64,000 nt of DNA, taken from contig NZ_JAQIBD010000005.1 of assembly GCF_030347965.1 (NCBI RefSeq), positions 45,268 to 109,267 on the forward strand, read 5' to 3'. The DNA is from Sulfurovum zhangzhouensis (GTDB lineage: Bacteria; Campylobacterota; Campylobacteria; Campylobacterales; Sulfurovaceae). Positions within the stretch are counted from its first letter, which is position 1. Each line of letters begins with the position of its first letter. Below, one piece after another: positions 36,997 to 46,891 of this stretch. The position numbers and the translations under genes were made by a program. The notes beneath the pieces are model-generated. The model saw only the letters and a program-made list of their open reading frames with translations. It was not told the DNA's origin and made no database searches.

Positions 36997-37737
36997 AATT
37001 CCTTCCAGCTCTGCTTCATATACCTTATCCCCAAATCGTTCTAAAGTAGCATCGAACGTCGGTAAGGTTTGACAAAAATAGAAAAAATCATCTTTAGGTA
37101 CTTCTTCGCTTGCTTTCATTCCAAATCGTGAAGCAAAAGCCTCTATATCATAGATCGGTTTGGCCTTACCTTCTGCCAGCAGGGTATTTGTACCCGGACT
37201 TTCATCAAGTCTATGAGGAGATACATAGATCTCTTTACCCATCTTAAGGGCATACTCAACAGAGCGCATAGAACCGCTATCCAAATCAGCTTCAGTAACG
37301 ATCAGTATATCTCCTAATGCAACAACCAGTTCATTACGTACCACAAAGCTCCATGCTGTTGCTTTAAACCCGTCATTGAACTGACTGAGTACCAAGCCCT
37401 TTGACTCAATCTTCTGGATAAGTTCTCTATTTATGGCAGGATAATGGATATCAAGTCCGTTGGCTGCCACTGCAATCGTATTTTCCTCACCTGCTCCTTT
37501 ATGTGCTATCGTATCGACACCCATCGCTGCACCGCTTACGACACATATACCTCTTTTTGCTAATGTTTTGGCTAGTGTATAGGTAAAATTTTTGGTATAC
37601 ACAGAAGGATTTCTTGTACCGACGATAGAGACTTTCGGCCGAAGCAAAAGTGATAAGTTTCCTTTGAAAAACAATGAATCAGGATACTTTTTCATCGCTT
37701 CTAATTCTGGAAGATGCTCTGTAATTCTCTGGCTCAT
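36961..37737 (-). CDS. dprA: DNA-processing protein DprA
   Basis: 258 residues, a short DprA as usual in this phylum. The Rossmann-like core shows V-S-I-V-G-T-R-N-P, V-V-S-G-A-A-M-G-V-D-T-I-A-H and the acidic/Gly stretch D-S-G-S-M. DprA protects incoming single-stranded DNA and loads RecA in natural transformation. No winged-helix domain is clear at the C-terminus. The last codons lie within a 10-base-pair hairpin. Confidence 0.92.
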   Translation of the reverse strand: MSQRITEHLPELEAMKKYPDSLFFKGNLSLLLRPKVSIVGTRNPSVYTKNFTYTLAKTLAKRGICVVSGAAMGVDTIAHKGAGEENTIAVAANGLDIHYPAINRELIQKIESKGLVLSQFNDGFKATAWSFVVRNELVVALGDILIVTEADLDSGSMRSVEYALKMGKEIYVSPHRLDESPGTNTLLAEGKAKPIYDIEAFASRFGMKASEEVPKDDFFYFCQTLPTFDATLERFGDKVYEAELEGIITIQNGIVMLE

Positions 37738-37844
37738 ACCAACCCTTTTTTACGGATGATAACAAAGCAAAAACATCTTACTGAAAAAATCTTTCATAAT
37801 GTCATATTTTAAAAGCAATATCCGAAAGTTTCATACCTATCATA

Positions 37845-39179
37845 CTAAAGTATCACTCTCCAAATCGTATAGGCGATCACTGAAAGTACCGTGATCCCAA
37901 TCAAATTGAGTTTAACTCCGATGGTAGCCATCTGTTTGATATGAATCACTCGACAACTCATTACAATCGCATTTGGAGGCGTAGCAATAGGAAGCATAAA
38001 TGCAAAACTTGCTGCAATTGTTGCCACCATCAAAAGCAGTGTTCCCTCATTTTGTGGCATAACTTTAGCAAATTCATAAAAGATCGGGATAGCAATGGAA
38101 GCAAGTGCAGTATTGCTTGTCACCTCTGTCGAAAATGTGACTACAAATGCAACAATCAAAAACATCCAAAATAGAGGGATTGATGAGATGAACTCCAGTT
38201 TGTTTGCGATCTCTGCAGCCAACCCGGTGTTTGAAAATGCTGTAGCGATTGAAAAACCGGCACCAAACAAAAAAATGATCTCATAGGGTAAAGAACGCGT
38301 ATCCTTCCATTCCAAAAATCCGATACGCGGTACGAACATCAAAAGACCAAATCCCAGTAACAAAAGCTTCTCATCCAGTGCAAAACCTACTATCTCTTTC
38401 AGAAAAGTATTTGCAATCAGAATAAAGGCAAGGATTCCCAGGATCCAGTAAAGTCTTCTTTGTTCTCTATTGAGTGGAGGAATATCATGCTTCATGTGTG
38501 TTACTGATTCATGTACAACTCCAAATGCAAGTATCCAAGGGATGATCAGTAGCATAGTTGCAACAACCGGGATCATCATAAACATCCACTCTCCAAAAGC
38601 CAAAATAGGTAAATTATGTCCTTCCAAGAAGCCAAGAAGGATCAAGTTGGGTGCTGTACCAATAGGCGTAATGATTCCCCCTATACTTGCACCATATGCC
38701 GTAGCCAGCAAAAAACGAACTTTCAATTTGATATTCTCACTCAAAAAAAATGCAATAGGCATCAACATGAGTGTAACGGTTGTATTGGAGAGTATACCGC
38801 TGAGCATTGCTGAAGTGATCGACAATGCATAGATAATACCTCTTGGGGTTTTAGGAAAAAAACTTAAAAGCTTTGCAGAGAAATATTTGTGCAGGTTGAT
38901 TTTCTCCAGCGCAATAGCCAGCAAAAATCCGCCTAAAAAAAGGAATATAATGGATTTGGAGTAGTTGGGCGTTACTTCATTTACATCAAGGATACCAAAT
39001 ACAGGGAATAAGATGATCGGCAATAAGGATACGGCCCCAAGCGGTAAGGCTTCATTCGTCCAAAGTGTCACCAAAAATGCGATCAGTGCGATCAGAAGAC
39101 TATGCTGAAATGTAAATATCCATGAAGAGAGACCGAAAGATACCAAGCCTATCAATACGGCTATGATAATACCTCTCAT
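37845..39179 (-). CDS. DASS/SLC13-family sodium-coupled anion transporter
   Basis: 444 residues, about eleven to twelve hydrophobic helices. The paired S-N-T motifs of the family are visible: L-S-N-T-T-V-T in the first half and T-S-N-T-A-L-A in the second, with G-T-A-P-N-L and A-T-P-P-N-A loops. Substrates in this family are C4-dicarboxylates, citrate, sulfate or phosphate; which one applies here is unknown. The start overlaps the deacetylase stop (ATGA), so the two genes are coupled. Confidence 0.88.
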   Translation of the reverse strand: MRGIIIAVLIGLVSFGLSSWIFTFQHSLLIALIAFLVTLWTNEALPLGAVSLLPIILFPVFGILDVNEVTPNYSKSIIFLFLGGFLLAIALEKINLHKYFSAKLLSFFPKTPRGIIYALSITSAMLSGILSNTTVTLMLMPIAFFLSENIKLKVRFLLATAYGASIGGIITPIGTAPNLILLGFLEGHNLPILAFGEWMFMMIPVVATMLLIIPWILAFGVVHESVTHMKHDIPPLNREQRRLYWILGILAFILIANTFLKEIVGFALDEKLLLLGFGLLMFVPRIGFLEWKDTRSLPYEIIFLFGAGFSIATAFSNTGLAAEIANKLEFISSIPLFWMFLIVAFVVTFSTEVTSNTALASIAIPIFYEFAKVMPQNEGTLLLMVATIAASFAFMLPIATPPNAIVMSCRVIHIKQMATIGVKLNLIGITVLSVIAYTIWRVIL

Positions 39180-40306
39180 CTTTTCACCTTTAGTTGATAA
39201 AGTTCATCAATATATACTGTTTCTACATCCTTCAACATCTCTGTTGCACTTGAAAGTGCTTCCAGTGTCACTTTATGTGGATGTCCTATAACGATCGTAT
39301 ATCCTCTCTTTTTTGCTATATTCACTGCAAGTTTTAACTGTTTATGGATAGAATCGACAGTCTGTTTATTATCTATAAATACATCACGTGCCATATAGAG
39401 TTGCGAATGTTTTCTACTGATCTGGGGTACTTTAGTAGCAGAAATCGTACGACTGTCAATAAATACAAATCCTTCCTGATAAAGTGCCTGATAAAGTCTG
39501 TCCATCGCAAGATAGTTACTGGTAAACACTGAGCCTGTATGATTGTTCACAAATCTTGCCGTAGGGAAAAGTCTCCTCAGTTCTTTAACCCTGGATTCTA
39601 TCATCTCCGGTGTATCTGTGACCATCAGTGTTTTTTCCTGTTTGTCATATGCTTTTCCTGACTGCATAGGTAAATGGATCATATAATGCTTTAAGCCTTC
39701 GGCCAATTTATTATTTGATGGGGAAAGTTTATATGGCGGGAATATAGAGGGTGTAAGCTTCAAATTCACTGCTTGGATATGCTCGAGTTGTGACCTGGAA
39801 GAAACATCATCGATAATGATCACAAGTTTAGGCTTCTCACTTTTTGATGAAGCCATCATTTCATTATAATGCACCATATCACCAGGATAAGGAACACTTT
39901 TACTCTTTTCAAGAAGTTTTTGTTTTTCTTCTTCCTTTTGAGCTTCCAAAGCAGCCTTTTTCTGCTCTGCTTCTCTTTGTATTTGTAGTTTTAACTCAAG
40001 CTCATCTTGTCTTTTTTGCTCTCTGAGCGCTCTCTCATTTTTTACTTTTTCCAAACTTTCAAAAAGTGCTTTGTTATCTGAACTGCTCTTTAGCAGTATA
40101 CTGTTGGGATTGGGTTGAACACCAGCTTCACCTCTCCCGATATAATATCCGAGTACTACCATAGCGATCATTACTATCACTGTCGTAAAGATCGTAAAAT
40201 CCTTTTTTAACGTACCTTTTTTCCGGCTGGATTTACTACGTTTGGTTGGTGCTTTTTTTGTCGTAGATTTTACAGTTGCTGATCTACGCTTTCTCTCTTT
40301 GGCCAT
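39176..40306 (-). CDS. divergent polysaccharide deacetylase with basic N-terminus and coiled coil
   Basis: 376 residues. A Lys/Arg/Ser-rich cytoplasmic tail (1-35), one membrane helix (37-56), a charged coiled coil (about 80-135, rich in Glu, Lys, Gln) and a periplasmic domain (150-376) of the YibQ/DUF610 divergent polysaccharide deacetylase type (K-L-V-I-I-I-D-D-V, N-N-H-T-G-S, V-I-G-H-P-H). A role at the cell wall is likely but unproven. The long N-terminal part is unlike most family members. Confidence 0.8.
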   Translation of the reverse strand: MAKERKRRSATVKSTTKKAPTKRSKSSRKKGTLKKDFTIFTTVIVMIAMVVLGYYIGRGEAGVQPNPNSILLKSSSDNKALFESLEKVKNERALREQKRQDELELKLQIQREAEQKKAALEAQKEEEKQKLLEKSKSVPYPGDMVHYNEMMASSKSEKPKLVIIIDDVSSRSQLEHIQAVNLKLTPSIFPPYKLSPSNNKLAEGLKHYMIHLPMQSGKAYDKQEKTLMVTDTPEMIESRVKELRRLFPTARFVNNHTGSVFTSNYLAMDRLYQALYQEGFVFIDSRTISATKVPQISRKHSQLYMARDVFIDNKQTVDSIHKQLKLAVNIAKKRGYTIVIGHPHKVTLEALSSATEMLKDVETVYIDELYQLKVKR

Positions 40307-40500
40307 ATTTTTCCAATTGTATCTATTTTTGATTATTTTATCGAAAAAGAACTAATTGCCGATATCTGGGGACAAATACAAAGCAAATTATGAAAATTGG
40401 GTAGAAATGAAAAACTTTTGTAGATTATTGAAATAATAGTATAGATACAGACATACTCAGGGTTTTTAGTTAGATTGCTGTAGATTTAAAGGTTGTGGTA

Positions 40501-40538
40501 AAGGAGCGTGCATTCAGTACGTGACTGAACCGCTCCTT
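40501..40538. terminator. large two-part hairpin downstream of ilvC
   Basis: AAGGAGCG (40501-40508) pairs with CGCTCCTT (40531-40538), and TTCAGT (40513-40518) with ACTGAA (40524-40529) inside it. It lies about 30 bases after the ilvC stop. A U-run is missing, so it may protect the 3' end of the message rather than end it alone. Confidence 0.6.
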
Positions 40539-40566
40539 CAAAGACGCAGAAAGATAACTAAAAAAA

Positions 40567-41652
<1,086 letters not shown>

Positions 41653-41670
41653 TTATAACCCCAGTTTAGC

Positions 41671-41676
41671 TATAAT
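41671..41676 (+). promoter_or_regulatory. -10 box of the pseudouridine synthase gene, 7 bases from its start
   Basis: Perfect TATAAT ending 7 bases before the ATG at 41684, with no Shine-Dalgarno. The message is probably leaderless, as for ruvX. Confidence 0.6.
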
Positions 41677-41683
41677 TTGCTTT

Positions 41684-42613
41684 ATGCAACATACTAAAGT
41701 AACCCTCCATACCATCACCGAAAATGAAGCAGGACAACGTATCGACAACTTCCTGCTGCGACACCTCAAAGGCATCCCCAAATCACGTATATACCGTATC
41801 ATACGCAAAGGTGAAGTAAGGGTAAACAAAAAGCGCATCAAGACTGAGTACAAGCTGCAGCTAAATGATATCGTACGTATTCCGCCTGTCACACTAGAAG
41901 AAAAAAAGCCGCTTTCAAAAGTACCGGATCATCTGCTAAAACTTATTGAAAAAGCAATCTATTTTGAAGATGAAGAGCTCATCTTACTTAACAAACCCTC
42001 AGGGCTTGCCGTACATGGAGGAAGTCATTCAGAACTCGGTCTCATAGAGATACTTCGGCAGTTACGTTCCGATCTAACTTACCTCGAACTGGCTCATAGA
42101 CTCGATATGGAAACAAGCGGAGTGCTGCTAGTCGCAAAAAGCAGAAAAATGCTTCAGGAACTCCATACCATGCTCAGAGAAGCCCACCAGATCGAAAAAC
42201 ACTACACTGCACTGGTTGCTGGAGTATGGCAAGGCGGACAAAAGAAAATTACACATAAACTGGAAAGACAACAAGATAGAAGTAAAAAGGTCCAGGTCAG
42301 TGAAGAGGGTAAAGAATCAACAAGTATTTTCACTCCCCTCAGACATTATAAAGATGCCACCCTTATGAATGTACAGATACTCACTGGCCGCATGCATCAG
42401 ATACGAACACAGCTTGCTTATATTGACCATCCGATCATCGGTGATGATCGCTATGGAGATGAGAAACAAAACCGGTATTTTGCGAAACATCACCACTCTA
42501 CGAGACTCTTTTTACATGCAAATTTAGTTTCATTTACGCTTAATGGTAAAACTTATACATTTAAAGCTCCGTTAGCCGATGAGCTTCAAAAAGTTATTGA
42601 CACACTAAAGTAA
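41684..42613 (+). CDS. RluC/RluD-family rRNA pseudouridine synthase
   Basis: 309 residues: N-terminal S4 domain (about 15-75, R-I-D-N-F-L-L-R-H-L ... G-E-V-R-V-N) and the pseudouridine synthase domain with the catalytic aspartate in A-H-R-L-D-M-E-T-S-G, N-K-P-S-G-L-A-V-H-G-G, and the C-terminal G-R-x-H-Q-I-R-T-Q-L motif. RluC (positions 955, 2504, 2580 in Escherichia coli) is the closest by layout, but RluD cannot be excluded. Divergent from ilvC. Confidence 0.93.
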   Translation: MQHTKVTLHTITENEAGQRIDNFLLRHLKGIPKSRIYRIIRKGEVRVNKKRIKTEYKLQLNDIVRIPPVTLEEKKPLSKVPDHLLKLIEKAIYFEDEELILLNKPSGLAVHGGSHSELGLIEILRQLRSDLTYLELAHRLDMETSGVLLVAKSRKMLQELHTMLREAHQIEKHYTALVAGVWQGGQKKITHKLERQQDRSKKVQVSEEGKESTSIFTPLRHYKDATLMNVQILTGRMHQIRTQLAYIDHPIIGDDRYGDEKQNRYFAKHHHSTRLFLHANLVSFTLNGKTYTFKAPLADELQKVIDTLK

Positions 42614-42621
42614 TTTACATC

Positions 42622-43185
42622 CTATCGTGAACGAGGTCCATAGGAGTAGTTACTCTCCTCTTCGGCAACTTGAACCTTTTTTTTCGATACTACTGTCACT
42701 ATCTCTTCTTCTTCCTCAAAATGGCTCACCAAGGCATGCTCATTCTCTTGCATTGCCATCATCTGTCTCTCTAATGTGTGAAGTTTGCTTTTAAACTCAT
42801 CAGAAATTTTTACGATATCTTCATAGTATCGTCCAGCCAGTTCTATTTCATGTCTATTGAGTGTGTTGTTTTTCATTCCCAAAATACTTTTTAACGTACT
42901 CTGCTTCTGCGTAAAATATATCTCATAAATTTTTGCATAGATATTGAACATTGACTCCAAAAGTATCTCCATCTCCGAAAGAACACTCTGACTTCTAAAC
43001 TGTGAAAACTGAATTGCCTCATTGTAGTACCATTTACCAACTTCTGAATCTTGGATGATAGGAAGAGTTAAATGACTCTTATCCACGTTCAAACCTGAGA
43101 CAAGCAGTTTAATGGTATTGACCCACTTCAGGTGAGCAACTCTTGCTTTATAGAGTCTATTCAAACTTTTTTCTTTCGCATTCAC
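42622..43185 (-). CDS. CZB-like soluble protein lacking most zinc ligands
   Basis: About 187 residues. The segment H-L-K-W (near residues 18-21) and the later S-E-V-G-K-W-Y-Y resemble the CZB chemoreceptor zinc-binding domain, where the pattern is H-x-x-W ... C-x-L-G-K-W-Y; here Cys is replaced and the H-x3-H pair near 80-90 is not present. The C-terminus is helical then acidic and disordered. The frame is open from an ATG at 43203, but AGGGG lies 7 bases before a GTG at 43185, which fits better. Cytoplasmic, no signal peptide. Function unknown; a loss of zinc sensing is plausible. Confidence 0.55.
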   Translation of the reverse strand: MNAKEKSLNRLYKARVAHLKWVNTIKLLVSGLNVDKSHLTLPIIQDSEVGKWYYNEAIQFSQFRSQSVLSEMEILLESMFNIYAKIYEIYFTQKQSTLKSILGMKNNTLNRHEIELAGRYYEDIVKISDEFKSKLHTLERQMMAMQENEHALVSHFEEEEEIVTVVSKKKVQVAEEESNYSYGPRSR

Positions 43186-43442
43186 AAGATATCCCCTTGT
43201 CATAAAATATTTTTATTTCATTGTAATTTTTTATCATTATAGACTCAAATGTCCAGCTCATAATTCAATAAATAGATTATTTTTTAATCAATTGATATTT
43301 TAAAGAGCAGAATTACTCTATTATCACTCTATATACTCATATGCTATGTGACTCAAACACCAATATTTTTCTAGCCTATGAGCATCCCCTTATCAATAAT
43401 ATTTTTGAAAAAATCATCTCTCTCCGGCTAATGCTATTATGC

Positions 43443-43448
43443 TATAAT
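43443..43448 (+). promoter_or_regulatory. -10 box of the NfeD gene
   Basis: TATAAT, followed by AAAGGAG (43456-43462) and the ATG at 43470. Confidence 0.55.
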
Positions 43449-43469
43449 TGATGCTTAAAGGAGTGGATA

Positions 43470-43922
43470 ATGATCGCATTTTTAAACGACTCCATGCTCT
43501 GGTGGCACTGGATCATACTTGGAATTATTCTCTTGATCATCGAAATGAATTTGGGAACATTCTTCATACTGGGACTTGGCGTTGCCGCAATACTCGTAGG
43601 TGTAATAGATTTACTCTTTGGTACTAGTTTCAATACAGAACTACTTATCTGGATCATCCTTTCTTTACTTTCTATTGCTGCATGGTTCAAGTGGTTTCGA
43701 GAACCGCCCCAAACTGATAGTGGTCAGTCCAATTACCGGCTTGACACCTTGGGAAGCGTACTTGAAGAGATAGAACCTCATAGTAGAGGCAAAGTCAAAT
43801 TTGATTCACCCGTACTCGGCAATACCACATGGCATGCTACAGCCAAAGTCAAGATCGCCAAAGATATACGTGTCAAGATCGTACAGATCAATGGACAGCT
43901 TATAGAAGTTGAACCTGTTTAA
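43470..43922 (+). CDS. NfeD-family membrane protein
   Basis: 150 residues: two or three hydrophobic segments in the first 75 residues (W-W-H-W-I-I-L-G-I-I-L-L-I-I-E start typical of NfeD) and a C-terminal OB-fold (about 85-150). NfeD proteins pair with SPFH (stomatin/flotillin) proteins; the SPFH gene follows by 20 bases. The pair is thought to shape or protect membrane domains. Confidence 0.88.
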   Translation: MIAFLNDSMLWWHWIILGIILLIIEMNLGTFFILGLGVAAILVGVIDLLFGTSFNTELLIWIILSLLSIAAWFKWFREPPQTDSGQSNYRLDTLGSVLEEIEPHSRGKVKFDSPVLGNTTWHATAKVKIAKDIRVKIVQINGQLIEVEPV

Positions 43923-43942
43923 AGTCTTTAAAGGAGAAGAAT

Positions 43943-44800
43943 ATGGAAGCACTCAATATACTGATTATCCTCGCTGTTTTAGTTATCGTTACACTCTATA
44001 AAGGTATCAATATCGTACCACAGGGTGAAGAATGGGTTGTGGAGAGACTGGGAAAGTTCAGCCGTACCCTCACTCCTGGACTCAATATCATCATCCCTTA
44101 TATTGAATCGATCCGTGAACGTGTCTCCACCCGGGACCTCATCCTTGATATCCCTGAACAGGAGGTCATCACTAAAGACAATGCCGTCATCCACACCAAT
44201 GCCGTTACCTTTGCACGTGTCACCAACCCACGTGATGCGATATACGGTATCGAGGATTTTAGGATAGCGATTCAACAGCTTGTGATGACCACCCTGCGTT
44301 CTATACTGGGTGAGATGAACCTGGATGATGCACTCTCCAATCGTGAACAGATCAAGACAAAACTCAAAGACTCCATCATTGATGATGTAGCAGACTGGGG
44401 TGTCACAGTCAAGTCTGTAGAGATACAGGATATCAATCCAAGTACTTCTATGCAGGCTTCCATGGAGAGACAAGCAGCAGCTGAACGTGAAAGAAGAGCG
44501 ATAGAAACGACTGCAGAAGGTAAAAAAAATGCTGCCATCCTTGAAGCAGACGGGAAACTCGAAGCAGCCAAAAGAGAGGCCCAGGCACAGATCGCTCTGG
44601 CCAATGCCTCAGGTGAAGCGATCAACATCATCACCCAAAATATCAAGGATAACGAACTTCCGGCCATGTTCCTGCTTGGAGACCGATATATCAATACGCT
44701 CCATGAGATGAGCAAGAGTGAGAATGCCAAGTTCGTGATCTATCCAGCCGATCTTCAGGGAGCTATTAAAGGGATGCTGGGGAATGTGTTTAAGAAATAA
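43943..44800 (+). CDS. SPFH/stomatin-family (QmcA-like) membrane protein
   Basis: 285 residues: N-terminal membrane anchor (3-20), SPFH/band-7 domain (G-I-N-I-V-P-Q-G-E-E-W-V-V-E-R-L-G-K-F start, about 20-180), then an Ala/Glu-rich coiled coil (165-235) typical of oligomerising stomatins. Partner of the upstream NfeD protein. Function probably membrane-domain organisation or protease control (HflKC-like), not settled. Confidence 0.92.
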   Translation: MEALNILIILAVLVIVTLYKGINIVPQGEEWVVERLGKFSRTLTPGLNIIIPYIESIRERVSTRDLILDIPEQEVITKDNAVIHTNAVTFARVTNPRDAIYGIEDFRIAIQQLVMTTLRSILGEMNLDDALSNREQIKTKLKDSIIDDVADWGVTVKSVEIQDINPSTSMQASMERQAAAERERRAIETTAEGKKNAAILEADGKLEAAKREAQAQIALANASGEAINIITQNIKDNELPAMFLLGDRYINTLHEMSKSENAKFVIYPADLQGAIKGMLGNVFKK

Positions 44801-44867
44801 AGTTTCATTCACTTCGTTCCTATTAATGAGAAGGTGGGGACAAGGTAAAGTTTTTAAAAAATGATTC

Positions 44868-44900
44868 AGAAGAATCCTATAAATTTATGGATTCTCTTCT
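44868..44900. terminator. bidirectional terminator-like hairpin after the SPFH gene
   Basis: AGAATCC (44871-44877) pairs with GGATTCT (44889-44895) around an A/T palindrome, and the flanking AGAAG/CTTCT extends the stem with a two-base bulge. It ends the SPFH gene and overlaps the stop of the small gene on the opposite strand. Confidence 0.6.
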
Positions 44901-45085
44901 ATTATTTTGAGATTGAGCCAAGATGGGGGATTATGAAAACCAAGTTCACTTTGCTTCCAATCCCCTCCTTCACTATTACGCAGATGTAATACGTTATTAA
45001 TAAGAGTGTATTGTAACCCTGTGATACTACTGATGAGATTTTTACCTTCACGTAACGCTTCAAGAACAGCTTCTCTACTTTTCAT
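44885..45085 (-). CDS. small protein of unknown function
   Basis: 66 residues; not recognised. The start M-K-S-R-E-A-V-L-E-A-L-R-E-G-K is helix-like, then W-K-Q-S-E-L and a Trp/Pro-containing tail. Loosely like DUF2829-type small proteins (E-A-L-x-x-G-K-x-I) but too diverged to call. A good AAAGGAT ribosome site favours a real gene. It follows the cold-shock gene by 91 bases, after a terminator. Confidence 0.55.
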   Translation of the reverse strand: MKSREAVLEALREGKNLISSITGLQYTLINNVLHLRNSEGGDWKQSELGFHNPPSWLNLKIIEENP

Positions 45086-45107
45086 ACGTATCCTTTAAGC
45101 AATTTGT

Positions 45108-45129
45108 AAAAAGACCCATTAGTCTCTTT
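45108..45129 (-). terminator. intrinsic terminator of the cold-shock gene
   Basis: On the minus strand an 8-base stem (AAAGAGAC / GTCTTTTT, one G-U pair, loop of 6) ends in a T run. Just before it a perfect 7-base palindrome spans the csp stop codon (45172-45186). Confidence 0.7.
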
Positions 45130-45176
45130 ATATAACTGTTTAAAATACGGACAGATTACTCTGCCCATAAATGCTC

Positions 45177-45395
45177 TTAAAGAGCAGTAACGTTTTCAGC
45201 TTGTAAGCCTTTTTCACCTTTACCGATCTCAAAAGTTACTTTTTGACCTTCATTAAGAGAAACACGACCGTAACCGCTACTATTGATTTGACGGTAGTGT
45301 ACAAATACATCATCCCCACCATTTTCTTGTTCGATAAAACCGAAACCTTTTTCACTGTTGAACCATTTTACAGTTCCATTTACTTGAGTTGCCAT
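45177..45395 (-). CDS. cold-shock protein (CspA family)
   Basis: 72 residues: complete cold-shock domain with G-T-V-K-W-F-N, RNP1 K-G-F-G-F-I and RNP2 V-F-V-H-Y. RNA chaperone for single-stranded RNA. AAAAGGAATT ribosome site. The 283-base upstream gap to the M15 peptidase gene holds its promoter, and possibly a long cold-responsive leader; the exact start is not clear. Confidence 0.95.
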   Translation of the reverse strand: MATQVNGTVKWFNSEKGFGFIEQENGGDDVFVHYRQINSSGYGRVSLNEGQKVTFEIGKGEKGLQAENVTAL

Positions 45396-45678
45396 TGCAA
45401 TTCCTTTTGTTGTTTATACATTTTATTACTAAAATGCTCAAAATATAATGTGGAGTGTTCTTTGGAAGGATAATACTGTAAACTAAGTGTAAGCAATAAA
45501 AGTCGAGCCTAAGATGAAACTCTAAATCATCTTTGAATATAACCATTATAGCTGAAAAGGTTAATAATAGCAAATCATGGATAATTGGCTTCTCTCTACT
45601 TCTGAAGTTGAAGATTAAAACTTCTATCAATAATGTAGAATATACCACTTTGAGAAGAGTTTTATCATAGGGACAAGT

Positions 45679-46314
45679 TCACTTAGAAAAATGCTGATAA
45701 TCCTTCACCCCGATCCAATCACCGCCCCACTGCCAGCCATGTTTTTTAAATAGCATCACAGCTTTATCCTTGGATAGCAATACAGTTTTATCTGCTGCCG
45801 TATCATTTTTATGTACTCTTTTTTTATACACTAATGACGCTTTGTGACTTATATGCCCGCTTCGGGAAATATAAGGGTTTTCTATTGGATTAATATCGAT
45901 TGCTTTGCCGTAGCTGTGTTTCGACCAGCTCTTGCTTCCAGTGGCTTTGCGGCAGTTAAATGCAGAAGTGTTATCTGCTTCGATAGACTGCCAGTCACTC
46001 CCCTTGTAATCACTCACCAGTCTCATTTGATAGATAGGATAGTCAAGTTCGTACAGCACTTTAAATATTTTCACAACCTCATCTGCCACATCTTTATGAA
46101 CAATGAGTTCTCCCCACTGCTCCTGACCACTAAAGTTCTTATACTTCATACGCAGATAACGAAGATCGGCAATACCTACAGGGCAACCCTCTTTATAAGA
46201 GTTTCCATTGATCATGCGCTGTTTTACTTCGGGTGTGATTTTTGAGATATTTGCTTGATAGTCAGCCGATACGCTTATACTTAAAATGGTCAAAAATAAA
46301 ATGATCTTTTGCAT
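45679..46314 (-). CDS. M15-family metallopeptidase (D-Ala-D-Ala carboxypeptidase-like), secreted
   Basis: 211 residues: Sec signal peptide (1-17) and an M15 peptidase domain with the zinc motif S-x-H-x2-G-x-A-x-D (S-K-H-S-Y-G-K-A-I-D, near 132-141) and the final ligand His in D-Y-Q-H-F near the C-terminus. Likely cuts peptidoglycan peptides in the periplasm. TATAAT (minus) lies only 5 bases before the ATG, with no Shine-Dalgarno. The gene is next to the sox array but seems unrelated to it. Confidence 0.88.
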   Translation of the reverse strand: MQKIILFLTILSISVSADYQANISKITPEVKQRMINGNSYKEGCPVGIADLRYLRMKYKNFSGQEQWGELIVHKDVADEVVKIFKVLYELDYPIYQMRLVSDYKGSDWQSIEADNTSAFNCRKATGSKSWSKHSYGKAIDINPIENPYISRSGHISHKASLVYKKRVHKNDTAADKTVLLSKDKAVMLFKKHGWQWGGDWIGVKDYQHFSK

Positions 46315-46319
46315 ACTTT

Positions 46320-46325
46320 ATTATA
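46320..46325 (-). promoter_or_regulatory. -10 box of the M15 peptidase gene
   Basis: TATAAT on the minus strand, 5 bases before the ATG. Close enough to give a leaderless or nearly leaderless message, but the spacing is slightly short for a start exactly at the ATG. Confidence 0.45.
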
Positions 46326-46434
46326 GCCAAAACGGTAAAGCTTCTGTGTTTATAAAAAATGAATAATTTATCAAATGGGGTCATATAAATGCAGAGGTTA
46401 AAGCCTAAACTATAACCTCTAAAGTAACTACAGC

Positions 46435-46890
46435 TTAGTGTAGCGGGAGATACGCATATCCGTCATTTTGTGCATCGATCAAGGCGATAGTTGAGTTAGG
46501 AACAACCTTCACGAATGGATACAAACTCTTTTCAGATATATTTCTTTTTTTCATGCCTACGCTGCACATTTCAAATGTTACATCATAGTTATCATATAAT
46601 GCTTTTAATCTTTTACCGATCTCTTTCATTTTTAGATCATCACTGTTCTGTACAAAAAATTTATAGCTGTCGCCATGTATTACTACCTTGACTTTCAGTT
46701 CTTCAAAGTGATTTTCATAATAGATTGAATTATTTGCAATAGCCGAGATCAGGTTAGTCTCTATAACACTGATATCTCCTGACTTTAAGTCATACACAAT
46801 CTTTTTTTCAACTGCATTTTCCTCTGCTCCCAAAAGAAGAAAAGGAAAAACAAGTAGCAGAAGAAAACTTCTCAATAGATGTTTCATCAT
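46435..46890 (-). CDS. exported DsrE-like protein (second of two)
   Basis: 151 residues with a Sec signal peptide (1-21, L-L-L-G-A) and a DsrE/DsrF-like fold. The single cysteine lies in the family's active-site position, F-E-M-C-S-V-G-M-K-K-R-N-I (usual form C-G-x-T-M-K). DsrE proteins carry persulfide sulfur; export makes a periplasmic sulfur carrier likely but unproven. Follows the DUF302 gene by one base; last gene of the sox-linked array. Confidence 0.75.
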   Translation of the reverse strand: MMKHLLRSFLLLLVFPFLLLGAEENAVEKKIVYDLKSGDISVIETNLISAIANNSIYYENHFEELKVKVVIHGDSYKFFVQNSDDLKMKEIGKRLKALYDNYDVTFEMCSVGMKKRNISEKSLYPFVKVVPNSTIALIDAQNDGYAYLPLH

Positions 46891-46891
46891 A

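Noticed and set aside
46320..46325. M15 peptidase as a third clear leaderless gene
   Set aside because: The TATAAT is only 5 bases from the ATG, which would place the transcription start inside the start codon. Listed as possible only.
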